The notes under the pieces are model-generated. The model searched no databases. It was not told where the DNA came from and saw nothing but the letters and a program-made list of their open reading frames with translations. Position numbers and translations under genes: made by a program. Below are positions 34,966 through 43,354 of a stretch of 51,643 nt of DNA, piece by piece (positions within the stretch are counted from its first letter, which is position 1; each line of letters begins with the position of its first letter). This DNA comes from CAYFUL01 sp964346375 (GTDB lineage Bacteria > Bacillota > Clostridia > Tissierellales > Peptoniphilaceae), in contig CAYFUL010000002.1 in NCBI GenBank assembly GCA_964346375.1, positions 1 through 51,643 of the forward strand, in the 5' to 3' direction.

Positions 34966-36372
34966 TTATCTTTTCAATATTCCCTTGATTTCTAAATATT
35001 GTTCAAATCCTTGGACTCCACCTTCTCTGCCAAGACCCGATTGTTTTTGTCCTCCAAATGGTATAAATACATCTGTTTTAAATGTATTTACAAATACCTG
35101 GCCTGTATCTATTTCTGAAGCAACGTACTCGCATTCCTCTACGTCCCCTCCGTATACTGCGCTGCTTAGTCCGTAGATGGTGTTATTTGCTTTTTCTATT
35201 GCATCTTCCACGTCCTTAGCTTCTATTATACAAAGCACAGGTCCAAATATTTCCTCTTGGGCAATTTTTGAATTCTCATCTACATTTGTAAATACTATTG
35301 GATTTACATAGTACCCCTTACTTTCATCTCCTGCTCCGTCTCCAACTAGTACGTCGGCAGTTTTTTTGCCCTCTTCAATATATCCTATTACCTTGTCGTA
35401 CTGTTTTTTCGATGCAAGTGGCCCTACGATTACTCCCTCTTCTAGTGGATCTCCTACTACATACTTGCCGTACTGCTCTACTACTTCCTTCTCTAATTCC
35501 TCTTTTACACTACTTAGTACGATTATTCTTGATAGGGCTGAGCAAGTTTGTCCTGTATTGTAAAATTGCATATCCAGTACATGGCGCACTCCAGATTTTA
35601 AATTTGCCCCTTCTAAAAATACTGCTGGAGATTTTCCACCAAGCTCTAGAGTTAAATTTTTTACATCTCCAAGGCCAAGCTTTCCAACTTCAATTCCACC
35701 AGAAGTTGAACCGGTAAAGGAAATTTTCTTTACAAGTGGATGAATTGATAAGGCATTTCCAACTTCTGATCCTCTTCCCGTTACTAAGTTTAGTACTCCC
35801 TTTGGAAGTCCTGCCTTTTCAAATGCATCTACTACATAGTAGGCAGTTAGAGGTGTCATTTGGGAAGGTTTTAAAACTATAGTATTCCCTGTTAAAATTG
35901 CAGGAATTATTTTTTGTACAATTTGTCCAAGGGGATAGTTCCACGGACATAGACAGGCAATTACTCCAAGGGGTTGCCTTACAACGTAGCCGCCCTCAAA
36001 ATTTGTACGATACTCATAATTTTTTGCTATCTCTATAAATGCGTTACATCTATCTATATTTCTTTCAATATGGGAGCTTTTTGCAAAAAATAACGGGGCG
36101 CCTAGTTCCTTTGAAATTGTAGTAGCAATCTCCTCCATGTTTTCTATAAGATAGTTTTTAAAGCCTTCAACGTATTTAATTCTCTCCTCTAGAGTAGTTT
36201 TTTTAAAGGCTTTAAAAGCTCTATGGGCAGCTTTTACAGCTAAATCTACATCAACTTCATCTCCTGCAGGCACTCTTCCAATAATTTCCTTTGTAGCAGG
36301 ATTTTCTACTTCGATTATATTTTTTGAATGGGAATCAATAAATTCTCCGTCTATAAATAATTTGTATTCCAT
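34966..36372 (-). CDS. Aldehyde dehydrogenase family protein
   Basis: This 468-residue NAD(P)-dependent dehydrogenase oxidises an aldehyde to its acid. The family motifs are clear: CPWNYP near 142, the KPSQMTPL cofactor segment, the FTGSTSGG nucleotide loop near 218, the catalytic Glu in ELGGKSP near 240 and the Cys in GQTCSA near 274, and EIFGPVL. The substrate is unknown; the layout resembles broad-range class 3-like or succinate-semialdehyde enzymes. It has an AAGGAGG site. No partner gene is adjacent, and it stands opposite hbd. The gap from 34830 to 34965 has nothing else recognised. Confidence 0.92.
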   Translation of the reverse strand: MEYKLFIDGEFIDSHSKNIIEVENPATKEIIGRVPAGDEVDVDLAVKAAHRAFKAFKKTTLEERIKYVEGFKNYLIENMEEIATTISKELGAPLFFAKSSHIERNIDRCNAFIEIAKNYEYRTNFEGGYVVRQPLGVIACLCPWNYPLGQIVQKIIPAILTGNTIVLKPSQMTPLTAYYVVDAFEKAGLPKGVLNLVTGRGSEVGNALSIHPLVKKISFTGSTSGGIEVGKLGLGDVKNLTLELGGKSPAVFLEGANLKSGVRHVLDMQFYNTGQTCSALSRIIVLSSVKEELEKEVVEQYGKYVVGDPLEEGVIVGPLASKKQYDKVIGYIEEGKKTADVLVGDGAGDESKGYYVNPIVFTNVDENSKIAQEEIFGPVLCIIEAKDVEDAIEKANNTIYGLSSAVYGGDVEECEYVASEIDTGQVFVNTFKTDVFIPFGGQKQSGLGREGGVQGFEQYLEIKGILKR

Positions 36373-36472
36373 ATTCTACCTCCTTTTAGAAATTTTACCC
36401 AAGGTTGTATAATTCTATCCTATTTTTATATATACCTTTAAAGGGGAGTGTTAAAAATTTTCTTCTTAAAAA

Positions 36473-36501
36473 TTGTAATATATAAACATACATGGTATAA
36501 T
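36473..36501 (+). promoter_or_regulatory. metK promoter
   Basis: TTGTAA and TATAAT are separated by 17 bases, with TGG in front of the -10 (extended -10). The transcript would start just before the riboswitch. Confidence 0.85.
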
Positions 36502-36507
36502 AGTTCT

Positions 36508-36599
36508 ACCTTATTGAGAGTGGTGGAGTGATAGGGCACTGTGAAACCCGGCAACCTTTTTTGGTGCTAAATCCCTCAGAGAAATCTGAAAGATGAGGT
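36508..36599 (+). ncRNA. SAM-I (S-box) riboswitch
   Basis: The conserved S-box core is present: GAGAGTGGTGGAG, ACTGTGAAACCCGGCAACC, GGTGCTAAATCC, CAGAGAAATCTGAAAGATGAG. P1 pairs 36508-36514 with 36593-36599. It should turn off metK when S-adenosylmethionine is high. Confidence 0.95.
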
Positions 36600-36608
36600 C
36601 TTTTTTTG

Positions 36609-36636
36609 CCTAATTCTTTCGTATTAGGTTTTTTTT
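36609..36636 (+). terminator. Riboswitch-controlled terminator
   Basis: A 6-bp stem (CCTAAT/ATTAGG) with an 8-nt loop is followed by eight T, between the riboswitch and metK. The riboswitch presumably decides whether it forms. Confidence 0.85.
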
Positions 36637-36652
36637 AATTTTAGGAGGTATT

Positions 36653-37821
36653 ATGAAAAGTTGGTATTTTACTTCTGAATCGGTAACAGAAGGACATCCT
36701 GATAAGATTTGTGACCAAATATCCGATGGTATACTAGATGCGATTTTAGAGAAGGATAAAAATGCAAGGGTTGCATGTGAAGTTATGGCTTCCACTGGCG
36801 TAATTATTATAACTGGAGAAATTACTACAGATGTGTACGTAGACTTTACAGAAATTGCAAGGGATGTTGTACGAAAAATTGGATATACAAAAGAGGAATA
36901 TGATTTTGACGCAGATTCCTTTGCAGTACTTTCAGCAGTAAAGGGACAGTCTCCAGATATTGCCCTTGGAGTAAATAGAATTACTGAAGAAGAATTTGAT
37001 AGTGTAGGAGCGGGTGACCAGGGCATAATGTTTGGCTACGCAACAAATGAAACAAGTGCATATATGCCACTTCCAATATATTTAGCCCATAAGTTAAGTA
37101 AAAGACTTGCAGACGTACGAAAAGACGGTACAATTCCATATTTAAGACCAGATGGAAAAACACAGGTAACAGTAGAATATAATGACGGAGTAGCAGTAGG
37201 AATAAAAAATATAGTAGTAAGTACACAACACGACGAGGATGTTTCCCTAGAGCAAATACGAGGAGATATAATAAAACACGTTATACTTCCAATAGTACCA
37301 GAGGAATTAAGCCACGACGATATAGAGTACTATATAAATCCAACAGGCCGATTTGTAATAGGGGGACCAGTAGCCGANNNNNNNNNNCAGGAAGAAAGAT
37401 AATAGTAGATACCTACGGCAGATTTGCACGACATGGCGGTGGAGCATTCTCAGGAAAAGATCCAACAAAAGTAGATAGATCAGCGACATACTACGCAAGG
37501 TATATTGCAAAGAATTTAGTAGCCGCAGGACTTGCAGATAGATGTGAAATAGGACTAGCCTATGCAATAGGAGTCGCAAGACCAACATCAGTTTATGTAG
37601 AAACATTTGGCACAGGAAAAATAAGTGATAATGAAATAGAGGAAATAGTAAATAGACATTTTGATATGAGACCAGCTGCTATAATAAAGAACTTGGATTT
37701 AATAAGACCAATATATAGAGATGTTGCAGCATATGGACATTTTGGTAGAGAGGATTTAAATCTACCGTGGGAAGAATTAGATAAAGTAGAAGAACTTAAA
37801 AAATACGTAGGACAGGCATAA
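36653..37821 (+). CDS. metK: S-adenosylmethionine synthetase, with assembly gap
   Basis: The enzyme makes S-adenosylmethionine from Met and ATP. Visible motifs are SVTEGHPDKICDQISD at residue 7, GAGDQGIMFGYATNE near 117, GRFVIGGPVAD near 232, then after the gap GRKIIVDTYGR and HGGGAFSGKDPTKVDRSA. The gap of 10 N (37378-37387) falls in the GDAGLTGRK motif; 11 bases would be needed to keep the frame, so the gene is probably intact. The protein would have about 389 residues, normal for MetK. TTAGGAGG precedes the ATG, and the SAM-I riboswitch controls it. Confidence 0.95.
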
Positions 37822-37835
37822 CCTGTCCTTTTTTA
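37809..37835 (+). terminator. Terminator overlapping the metK stop
   Basis: An 8-bp stem (AGGACAGG/CCTGTCCT) contains the metK TAA in its 5-nt loop and is followed by six T. Confidence 0.9.
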
Positions 37836-37860
37836 TTGCAACTTTAATATCCAATGAAAA

Positions 37861-38133
37861 TTATTCTTTTCTAAATAGAGGAATGGAGTTTAAAAAAATA
37901 GAAGCTAATGTACATATCCATAGAGCCTTACTCATTGTTAGCATAATATCCATTAAACCATACCAATCCCTATTAACAAGTCTAGTCGCACCGTCAGCAT
38001 AAAAAGCAAATATAGTTAAAGCGGTTAATGAAAGGCTTAGAAATCCATATATTTTAGAATTATTATTTTTAGATTTTGAAAATATATTTATTGCGGCAAA
38101 AATAATAGCTCCAACTCCAAATGTCATCCACAT
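37861..38133 (-). CDS. Small membrane protein, unknown function
   Basis: I do not recognise this protein of about 90 residues. Three hydrophobic segments are seen, near residues 3-18 (TFGVGAIIFAAINIF), 29-45 (IYGFLSLSLTALTIFAF) and 65-85 (IMLTMSKALWICTLASIFLN), with a DWYGLMD loop between the last two. The ATG at 38133 has GAGG six bases upstream; an ATG at 38145 is also in frame but lacks a ribosome binding site. The gene faces metK. Confidence 0.6.
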   Translation of the reverse strand: MWMTFGVGAIIFAAINIFSKSKNNNSKIYGFLSLSLTALTIFAFYADGATRLVNRDWYGLMDIMLTMSKALWICTLASIFLNSIPLFRKE

Positions 38134-38271
38134 AGGTTTCCTCATTTAGTTATTTTCAACACTATATTATGACTTTTATCTTTGTATTTAAGTATAGCAT
38201 AGTGAATATACTTTATTCCATTAAAATTGAGAGAGTACAAAGGTGTTGTGGAATACATTAAGTTCTTGTTT

Positions 38272-38395
38272 TATTGTCAATCCATTCCACAGTACCAACG
38301 ATATTTCGTTGTATCTTTTTAAATGCAAACTCATCCCACGTTACCGATGTACTATTCCTTCGGGTCGGGCGGGGACGCCCGATGCCCTACCATGG
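38272..38395 (+). repeat. Repeat B, copy 3 (diverged)
   Basis: ATTGTCAATCCATTCCACAG and, further on, TTACCGATGTACTATTCC plus CGGGTCGGGCGGGGACGCCC and GATGCCCTACCA match the second half of the repeat B unit at 21748-21807. An insertion of about 40 bases (ACCAACGATATTTCG onward) separates the two parts. Confidence 0.7.
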
Positions 38396-38475
38396 GTTAC
38401 GATTATACAATATACTATATAAATTACCAGCACATAAACCGCCGATAATATGAAACCCATTCATCCAACGTCGAA

Positions 38476-38554
38476 TCGCGGTAGGGGCATCTCGTCCTCG
38501 AGACGCCCGTTTAATTACCTTCGAGTTTTATTACCAATCCATTCCGCAATACCA
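38476..38554 (+). repeat. Repeat B, copy 4 (short form)
   Basis: CGCGGTAGGGGCATCTCG, TCCTCGAGACGCCCG and TTATTACCAATCCATTCCGC match the first half of the repeat B unit. It lies downstream of copy 3, in the reverse order of copies 1 and 2. Confidence 0.72.
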
Positions 38555-38615
38555 ATAATATCACGCTGTATATTTTTTTATACCTTAACCAAATCAATAT
38601 TATTTTAAAACTCTA

Positions 38616-38643
38616 TTGACAATACAGAACAAGCGTTTATAAT
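38616..38643 (+). promoter_or_regulatory. Promoter of the XRE-ImmA-polymerase operon with LexA-like box
   Basis: TTGACA (38616-38621) and TATAAT (38638-38643) are separated by 16 bases. The spacer contains GAAC-AAGC-GTTT (38627-38638), one base off the Gram-positive SOS box GAAC-N4-GTTC. Repressor binding there would cover the promoter. Confidence 0.8.
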
Positions 38644-38651
38644 TATAAGTA

Positions 38652-38670
38652 GTTAAACTTCTTATTTAAC
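38652..38670 (+). promoter_or_regulatory. Possible operator for the XRE repressor
   Basis: A perfect inverted repeat, GTTAAA-N7-TTTAAC, begins nine bases after the -10. This is a likely place for autoregulation by the XRE protein encoded downstream. Function is inferred from position. Confidence 0.45.
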
Positions 38671-38715
38671 CATAACACTCAACTAAACAGAACTTTAAAT
38701 ACTTGGAGGTATTGT

Positions 38716-39123
38716 ATGAACTTTGGAGAGAAATTAAAAAAGCTGCGTGATGAAAGAGGTCTTACTCAAAGTGACCTTGCGAAGGATTTGGGAATTAGTG
38801 TAAAAACTATTAGTAACTACGAATTAAAGGGCGTACGTCCCAGAAAGATGGAGATGTTTCAAAAAATTGCCGATTATTTTAATGTTGATTTAAACTACCT
38901 TCTTACTGAGGAGGAATTCTTTGTTATGGGCGCCGGGGATAAGTACGGATACTCTGGTATAAAGGATGCGGAAATGCTTCTTAGTTCTATGACTGGTCTT
39001 TTTGCTGGAGGTGAGCTTCCTGAAGAGGACAAGGACGCTTTATTTGAAGCTATTCAAGAGGCATACTGGGAAGCTAAGCTGGAAAATAAAAAGTACGGAA
39101 AGAGAAATAGCCATGAAAAATGA
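38716..39123 (+). CDS. XRE-family (ImmR-like) repressor
   Basis: This 135-residue regulator has an N-terminal helix-turn-helix (RGLTQSDLAKDLGISVKTIS, residues about 14-33) and an acidic C-terminal tail. It is encoded directly before an ImmA/IrrE-type protease, overlapping it by 11 bases. By analogy with ImmR/ImmA of ICEBs1 and DdrO/IrrE of Deinococcus, the protease would cleave it to release repression. TTGGAGG precedes the ATG. The target is probably its own operon, including the translesion polymerase. Confidence 0.85.
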   Translation: MNFGEKLKKLRDERGLTQSDLAKDLGISVKTISNYELKGVRPRKMEMFQKIADYFNVDLNYLLTEEEFFVMGAGDKYGYSGIKDAEMLLSSMTGLFAGGELPEEDKDALFEAIQEAYWEAKLENKKYGKRNSHEK

Positions 39124-39652
39124 ATTTATTTACCACAGGGTACAGGCTCTTGTTAAAAAATACAAGACCAGAGATCCCGCTGAGCTTTGTAAGATTTTAA
39201 ATGTTAATATTAAGTACCTTTCCCATACTACTAGCCTTCTAGGTATGTACAAGGTTATTTTTAGAAATCGATATATCTTTATTCCTGCCAATGTTGGAGA
39301 GCTTAAAAATACTGTCCTTGCTCACGAACTTGGCCACGACCAACTTCACAGGGATTTTTGTAAAAATGGGGTTAGTTTTCACGAAAATAGAATTTTTAAT
39401 CCTACTAACCTATTTGAAATTGAGGCTAATATTTTTGCCGCCCATCTTCTTATTCCTGACGAGAATATTAGACGTCTTATAAAGTATTCTGAAAGGGATA
39501 GGGATCTTGCCTACGAGCTTGGGGTGGACTTAAATCTACTTAATTTAAAAATTTCAGAGATGGCAAAGATGAACTTACTTGATATTGACCAAAATATTAT
39601 TAGAATTCCCGGGTCTGATTTTTTAAAGAAGTATAGTCCAGAGAACTCCTAA
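39113..39652 (+). CDS. ImmA/IrrE-family metallopeptidase
   Basis: This 179-residue zinc peptidase has HELGH at residues 71-75 and a downstream EIEANIFAAHLLIP segment, whose Glu is the likely third ligand. Family members cleave XRE repressors after DNA damage or mating signals. The ATG at 39113 lies within the end of the repressor gene; a longer upstream reading is only the alternate frame of that gene. Its stop shares one base with the polymerase start, so the three genes are translationally coupled. Confidence 0.88.
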   Translation: MKNEFIYHRVQALVKKYKTRDPAELCKILNVNIKYLSHTTSLLGMYKVIFRNRYIFIPANVGELKNTVLAHELGHDQLHRDFCKNGVSFHENRIFNPTNLFEIEANIFAAHLLIPDENIRRLIKYSERDRDLAYELGVDLNLLNLKISEMAKMNLLDIDQNIIRIPGSDFLKKYSPENS

Positions 39653-41070
39653 TGGGATATATTAATTACTCCCTTGAGCCTAGAAGCGACATCGCCTTTG
39701 TGGATATGAAAAGTTTTTACGCCAGTGTGGAATGTGTTAAAAGAAATTTACACCCTCTTAAAACTTCTCTTTGTGTTATGAGTAGGGGAGATAATTCCAA
39801 TGGTTTTATTCTTGCCAGCTCTCCAGTTTTTAAACAGGTCTTTGGGAAGAAAAATGTAGGCAGAGCAGGGGATCTTCCCTTTAATATTGAGTCTCGGAAG
39901 TTTAACTTCCTTTGGGCAAAGAAGAACAATATAAAAATTACCAGTGAGTATGTACATTTTATAGAAAATTGGGCGAAAAATACTCTAATCGTGCCCCCTA
40001 GAATGGCAATTTATATTGAGGAGAATTTAAAAATTCAAAAAGTTCTTCAGAATTATGCCTCTATTTCTGAAATCCATCCCTATTCCATAGATGAGGGGTT
40101 TATAGATTTAACTGAGTCTTTAAATTACTTTGTTCCAGATAAAAATCTTAGTAGGAAGGAGAAGCTGGATATAGTTTCCTCTAAAATTCAGGAGGAAATT
40201 TTAGAAAAGACGGGGATCTATTCCACCGTTGGAATGAGTAATGCAAATCCCCTTCTTGCAAAACTTGCCCTGGATAATGAGGCGAAGAAAACTTCTACTA
40301 TGAGGGCAAATTGGTCCTATGAGGACGTAGAGAGCAAGGTATGGAATATAAAAAATCTTACGGATTTTTGGGGAATAGGAGAGAGGACTAAGAGAAGGCT
40401 TAATAAATTATTTATCTATACTGTAAAGGACCTTGCAGAGTCCAACCCCGATGTATTAAAAAAGGAATTTGGAGTAATAGGGGTCCAGCTTTGGTTTCAT
40501 GCAAATGGAGTAGACGAATCAAAGGTAACTATTCCATATATACCAAAGGAAAAGGGCCTTGGAAATTCTCAAATTTTACCAAGGGATTATATTTTACAAG
40601 AGGAAATAGAACTTGTACTAATGGAAATGGCAGAGCAGGTAGGAGTTAGAATACGGAGAATTGGCAAAAAGGCAAGTGTAGTAGGAATATATATAGGATT
40701 TTCTCAAAGGGAGAATAAAAATTCCATAAATGCACAGATGACAATAGTACCATCACAATCTACAAGAGCTTTGCAAGACCATGTATTAAAATTATTTAGG
40801 AGTAAGTACAGGGGCGGAGCAGTAAGAAGTATAGGAGTACGGTACGAAAAATTAGTAGATGAAAATTACAGCGTATATTCACTATTTGAAAATAGGGAAA
40901 GGGCAATAAAAGAGGAGAATTTAGACAGGGCAATAGATAAAATAAGGGACAAGTATGGATTTTTAGCAATACAAAAGGGCACTTCATACATGGAAGGCTC
41001 AAGGGCAATAGCAAGGAGTAAATTAATCGGCGGACACTGCGGTGGAATGGAGGGAATAAATGGTAAATAG
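39652..41070 (+). CDS. Y-family DNA polymerase (UvrX/UmuC-like)
   Basis: This 472-residue translesion polymerase has the catalytic Asp in the N-terminal AFVDMKSFYASVE motif (residues about 15-27) and the paired acidic site in YSIDEGFIDLT near 144. Then come a helix-hairpin-helix-like WGIGERTKRRLNKL near 241 and a C-terminal little-finger domain. The length and SFYASVECV motif resemble UvrX/YqjW of Bacillus more than DinB. The downstream YolD-like gene supports this. Such enzymes copy damaged DNA with low fidelity and are normally damage-induced. Confidence 0.92.
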   Translation: MGYINYSLEPRSDIAFVDMKSFYASVECVKRNLHPLKTSLCVMSRGDNSNGFILASSPVFKQVFGKKNVGRAGDLPFNIESRKFNFLWAKKNNIKITSEYVHFIENWAKNTLIVPPRMAIYIEENLKIQKVLQNYASISEIHPYSIDEGFIDLTESLNYFVPDKNLSRKEKLDIVSSKIQEEILEKTGIYSTVGMSNANPLLAKLALDNEAKKTSTMRANWSYEDVESKVWNIKNLTDFWGIGERTKRRLNKLFIYTVKDLAESNPDVLKKEFGVIGVQLWFHANGVDESKVTIPYIPKEKGLGNSQILPRDYILQEEIELVLMEMAEQVGVRIRRIGKKASVVGIYIGFSQRENKNSINAQMTIVPSQSTRALQDHVLKLFRSKYRGGAVRSIGVRYEKLVDENYSVYSLFENRERAIKEENLDRAIDKIRDKYGFLAIQKGTSYMEGSRAIARSKLIGGHCGGMEGINGK

Positions 41071-41254
41071 AAATTACCTGCCATTTAAATCGGCAAGGGA
41101 GTACGAAGATAGAAGTATGGCAAAATGGATGGGATTTTTTATATCAGAACATTCCACCGCCCTTACAAAGGAGTATATTGAAGAAGTAAATAGAGAGATG
41201 GATTATAAGTATGGAATAGATACAAATGTTAAAAATAGAATAGTGAATATGTAA
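41060..41254 (+). CDS. YolD-like small protein
   Basis: This 64-residue protein overlaps the polymerase gene by 11 bases, with GGAGGGAATAA in front of its ATG. The core reads RSMAKWMGFFISEHSTAL, similar to the R-x-M-x-K-W pattern of YolD proteins, which are encoded next to uvrX-type polymerases in Bacillus. Its role is unknown; a polymerase cofactor is a common suggestion. Confidence 0.72.
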   Translation: MVNRNYLPFKSAREYEDRSMAKWMGFFISEHSTALTKEYIEEVNREMDYKYGIDTNVKNRIVNM

Positions 41255-41285
41255 AAGTGGGAATAAGACTCACTTTTTTTTATTT
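41253..41285 (+). terminator. Terminator after the YolD-like gene
   Basis: A 7-bp stem (AAAAGTG/CACTTTT) with an 11-nt loop is followed by TTTTTATTTG. Confidence 0.75.
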
Positions 41286-41388
41286 GCCAAATTGGATTAA
41301 ATACTCTGCTATTTAAATTTATCTAAACTCAAAATATATGAACGAATTAGGTGAACGTTTCCCTTTCCATTGGTTTCAACTATTCCTC

Positions 41389-41418
41389 AAAAAAATAAGA
41401 CCCACAATTGTGAGTCTT
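41389..41418 (-). terminator. Terminator of the oppA-like gene
   Basis: A near-perfect palindrome (AAGACTCACAATTGTGGGTC on the minus strand) is followed by a T run. It lies just after the stop of the binding-protein gene. Confidence 0.88.
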
Positions 41419-41431
41419 AAAAATTTTGCAA

Positions 41432-43222
41432 CTACTCTTCAAAATAGGCATACATCATTGATGGGTATTCTACTAATGGTTTAAATATTCCCTTTACCTT
41501 TGGATTTATAAAGTATGGTTGTGTGTAGTAGTACACTGGGCAAATTGGCATCTCGTCCATAAGTACCTTCTCTGATTCTAACATTAGACTTATTCTTTCG
41601 TCTTGGTCTGTACTTAATCTTGCACCCTTTATTAATTCGTCATACTTTTCATTTGAAAATCCTGTGTTGTTATAGGCTCCTCCTGTTACAAATAGATCTA
41701 CCATTGTCATTGCATCTGTATAGTCGCCGTTCCAACCTGCTCTTGAAATCATATAGTCCTGTGCAACTTCCCTTGATCTCTTTACATTAAAGTCTACGTT
41801 TTCTAACTCTATTTCTATTCCAAGATTTTCCTTCCACATTGCCTGTACTACTTGGGCAATTTTTTTATGGGATTCGTCTGTATTATATAGTAGTACTAAT
41901 TTTACATCCTCTGGATTCATTCCCTCTTCTGCTAATCCCTTCATAAATAGTTCCTTAGCTTTTTCTGGATTGTACTCCAATAGATTTCCATTTAGTTCTC
42001 TTAATTCCTTTCCTGATGGATCCTTTAGTCCATATGGAATTAATCCCTCTGCTGGAATTTGTCCTCCCTTTGTTATCTTTGATGTTATTTCTTCTCTATT
42101 TATTGCGTAGGCTAATCCCTGTCTTACAAATTTATTGTTTAGTGGTTTTACCTGCTCATTAAAATTGTAGTAGTAGGTTGAAATTTGCTTTCCTATGGTT
42201 AAATCTGGATTTTTGTTTTCAACATTTGTCGCTACTACTTCCTGTGGTGGGTCGATTAGTATTCCATAATCTCCATTTTCATAATTTTGCCATGCTGTAT
42301 TTAAGTTCTCTAGTATGTCAAAATCTATCCCTCCAAGTTTTACCTTGTCTGCATTGTAGAAATTCTCATTTTTTCTTAGGGATATTTTTGCTGAGTGTTC
42401 CCAGTTTTCTAAATAGAATGGGCCTGAACATACAAATGTTGATGGGCTTTTTGCCCAGTCTGGATTACTTTCTGCTACTGCCTTACAAATTGGGAAGTAG
42501 GATCTATGTGCTACTAGTGATGGAAAATACGCCGTAGGTGTTAGTAGATTTACCTCTAGTGTTAAATCGTCTACTGCCTTTACTCCAACTCTATCCTCTG
42601 CTTCCTTTAACCATTTATCATATACTAGGTTTGCAATTTCGTCATCACTTTTTCCTGCAACATCTAGTCCTGCAAGGTCCTCATCTGTATAATTTACTTC
42701 CTTATCCACTTCTGATGTTACATTTCCTTGGTCGTCCTTCTTATAGTAAACCCCTGGTTTAAGTACGCTATTGTAATCCTCTCCTCCAACTAGGTAGTAG
42801 AAATTATATGCGTAGGATGATGCAGTTTCTGGATTTAGTATGTGCTTCCATGTCCACTCAAAATCTGTTGCTGTTAATGGAGAGCCATCAGACCATTTTA
42901 AACCTTCTCTTAGTTTAAATGTATAGGTTAATCCGTCCTCACTTACTTCGTAACTTTCAGCAAGTCCCGGCGCTAAACTGTCATTTTCGTCATAGGTCAT
43001 TAGTCCTGCGAAAAGGTGTTTTAATGTCCAGGATTCATATGTAGAAGTTGCCATAGTTGGGTCAAGTGTATCAGGTTCTGCTGGATTTGAGGTTCTTAAT
43101 ATTGGACCTGCGTCTGTACTTTCCACTTTACCAGTTCCCGTACTACCTGAATTACTTCCTCCGCCGCCACAAGCTGTTAGAAGAAGTAGTAAACTCATTG
43201 AGAGTATTAGTATTTTTTTCAT
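41432..43222 (-). CDS. oppA: Oligopeptide-binding lipoprotein (OppA-like)
   Basis: This 596-residue family 5 solute-binding protein captures peptides for ABC import. The signal peptide ends in LLLLLTAC (Cys18 lipidated). Family motifs are the NPAEPDTLDPTMATS start, GLAESYEVSEDGLTYTFKLR, LKWSDGSPLTATDFEWTWK and VRQGLAYAINREEI. GAGGG precedes the ATG. No permease or ATPase genes are adjacent, so it is an orphan that must share a transporter encoded elsewhere. It diverges from pepT, which would degrade imported tripeptides. Confidence 0.93.
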   Translation of the reverse strand: MKKILILSMSLLLLLTACGGGGSNSGSTGTGKVESTDAGPILRTSNPAEPDTLDPTMATSTYESWTLKHLFAGLMTYDENDSLAPGLAESYEVSEDGLTYTFKLREGLKWSDGSPLTATDFEWTWKHILNPETASSYAYNFYYLVGGEDYNSVLKPGVYYKKDDQGNVTSEVDKEVNYTDEDLAGLDVAGKSDDEIANLVYDKWLKEAEDRVGVKAVDDLTLEVNLLTPTAYFPSLVAHRSYFPICKAVAESNPDWAKSPSTFVCSGPFYLENWEHSAKISLRKNENFYNADKVKLGGIDFDILENLNTAWQNYENGDYGILIDPPQEVVATNVENKNPDLTIGKQISTYYYNFNEQVKPLNNKFVRQGLAYAINREEITSKITKGGQIPAEGLIPYGLKDPSGKELRELNGNLLEYNPEKAKELFMKGLAEEGMNPEDVKLVLLYNTDESHKKIAQVVQAMWKENLGIEIELENVDFNVKRSREVAQDYMISRAGWNGDYTDAMTMVDLFVTGGAYNNTGFSNEKYDELIKGARLSTDQDERISLMLESEKVLMDEMPICPVYYYTQPYFINPKVKGIFKPLVEYPSMMYAYFEE

Positions 43223-43254
43223 GTCATTCCCTCTTTCAATATATTATGTTACTA

Positions 43255-43283
43255 TAGTAGCACAGTTAATAGTTAAAGACAAA
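43255..43283 (-). promoter_or_regulatory. Promoter of the oppA-like gene
   Basis: On the minus strand TTGTCT (43283-43278) and TACTAT (43260-43255) are separated by 17 bases, with TGC before the -10. Confidence 0.7.
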
Positions 43284-43354
43284 TTAAAAATTTTAGTCAA
43301 GTCGCCTTTACAACTAAATTTTTATGGTTCATAATGTATTTTAAGGAGGACAAA

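Noticed and set aside
36653..37821. metK as a pseudogene because its frame breaks
   Set aside because: The break lies exactly in a run of N inside a conserved motif; both sides match MetK and one extra base restores the frame.
21681..38554. Repeat B as a CRISPR array
   Set aside because: The pieces are irregular in spacing, few, variable in length and widely dispersed; no cas genes are present.
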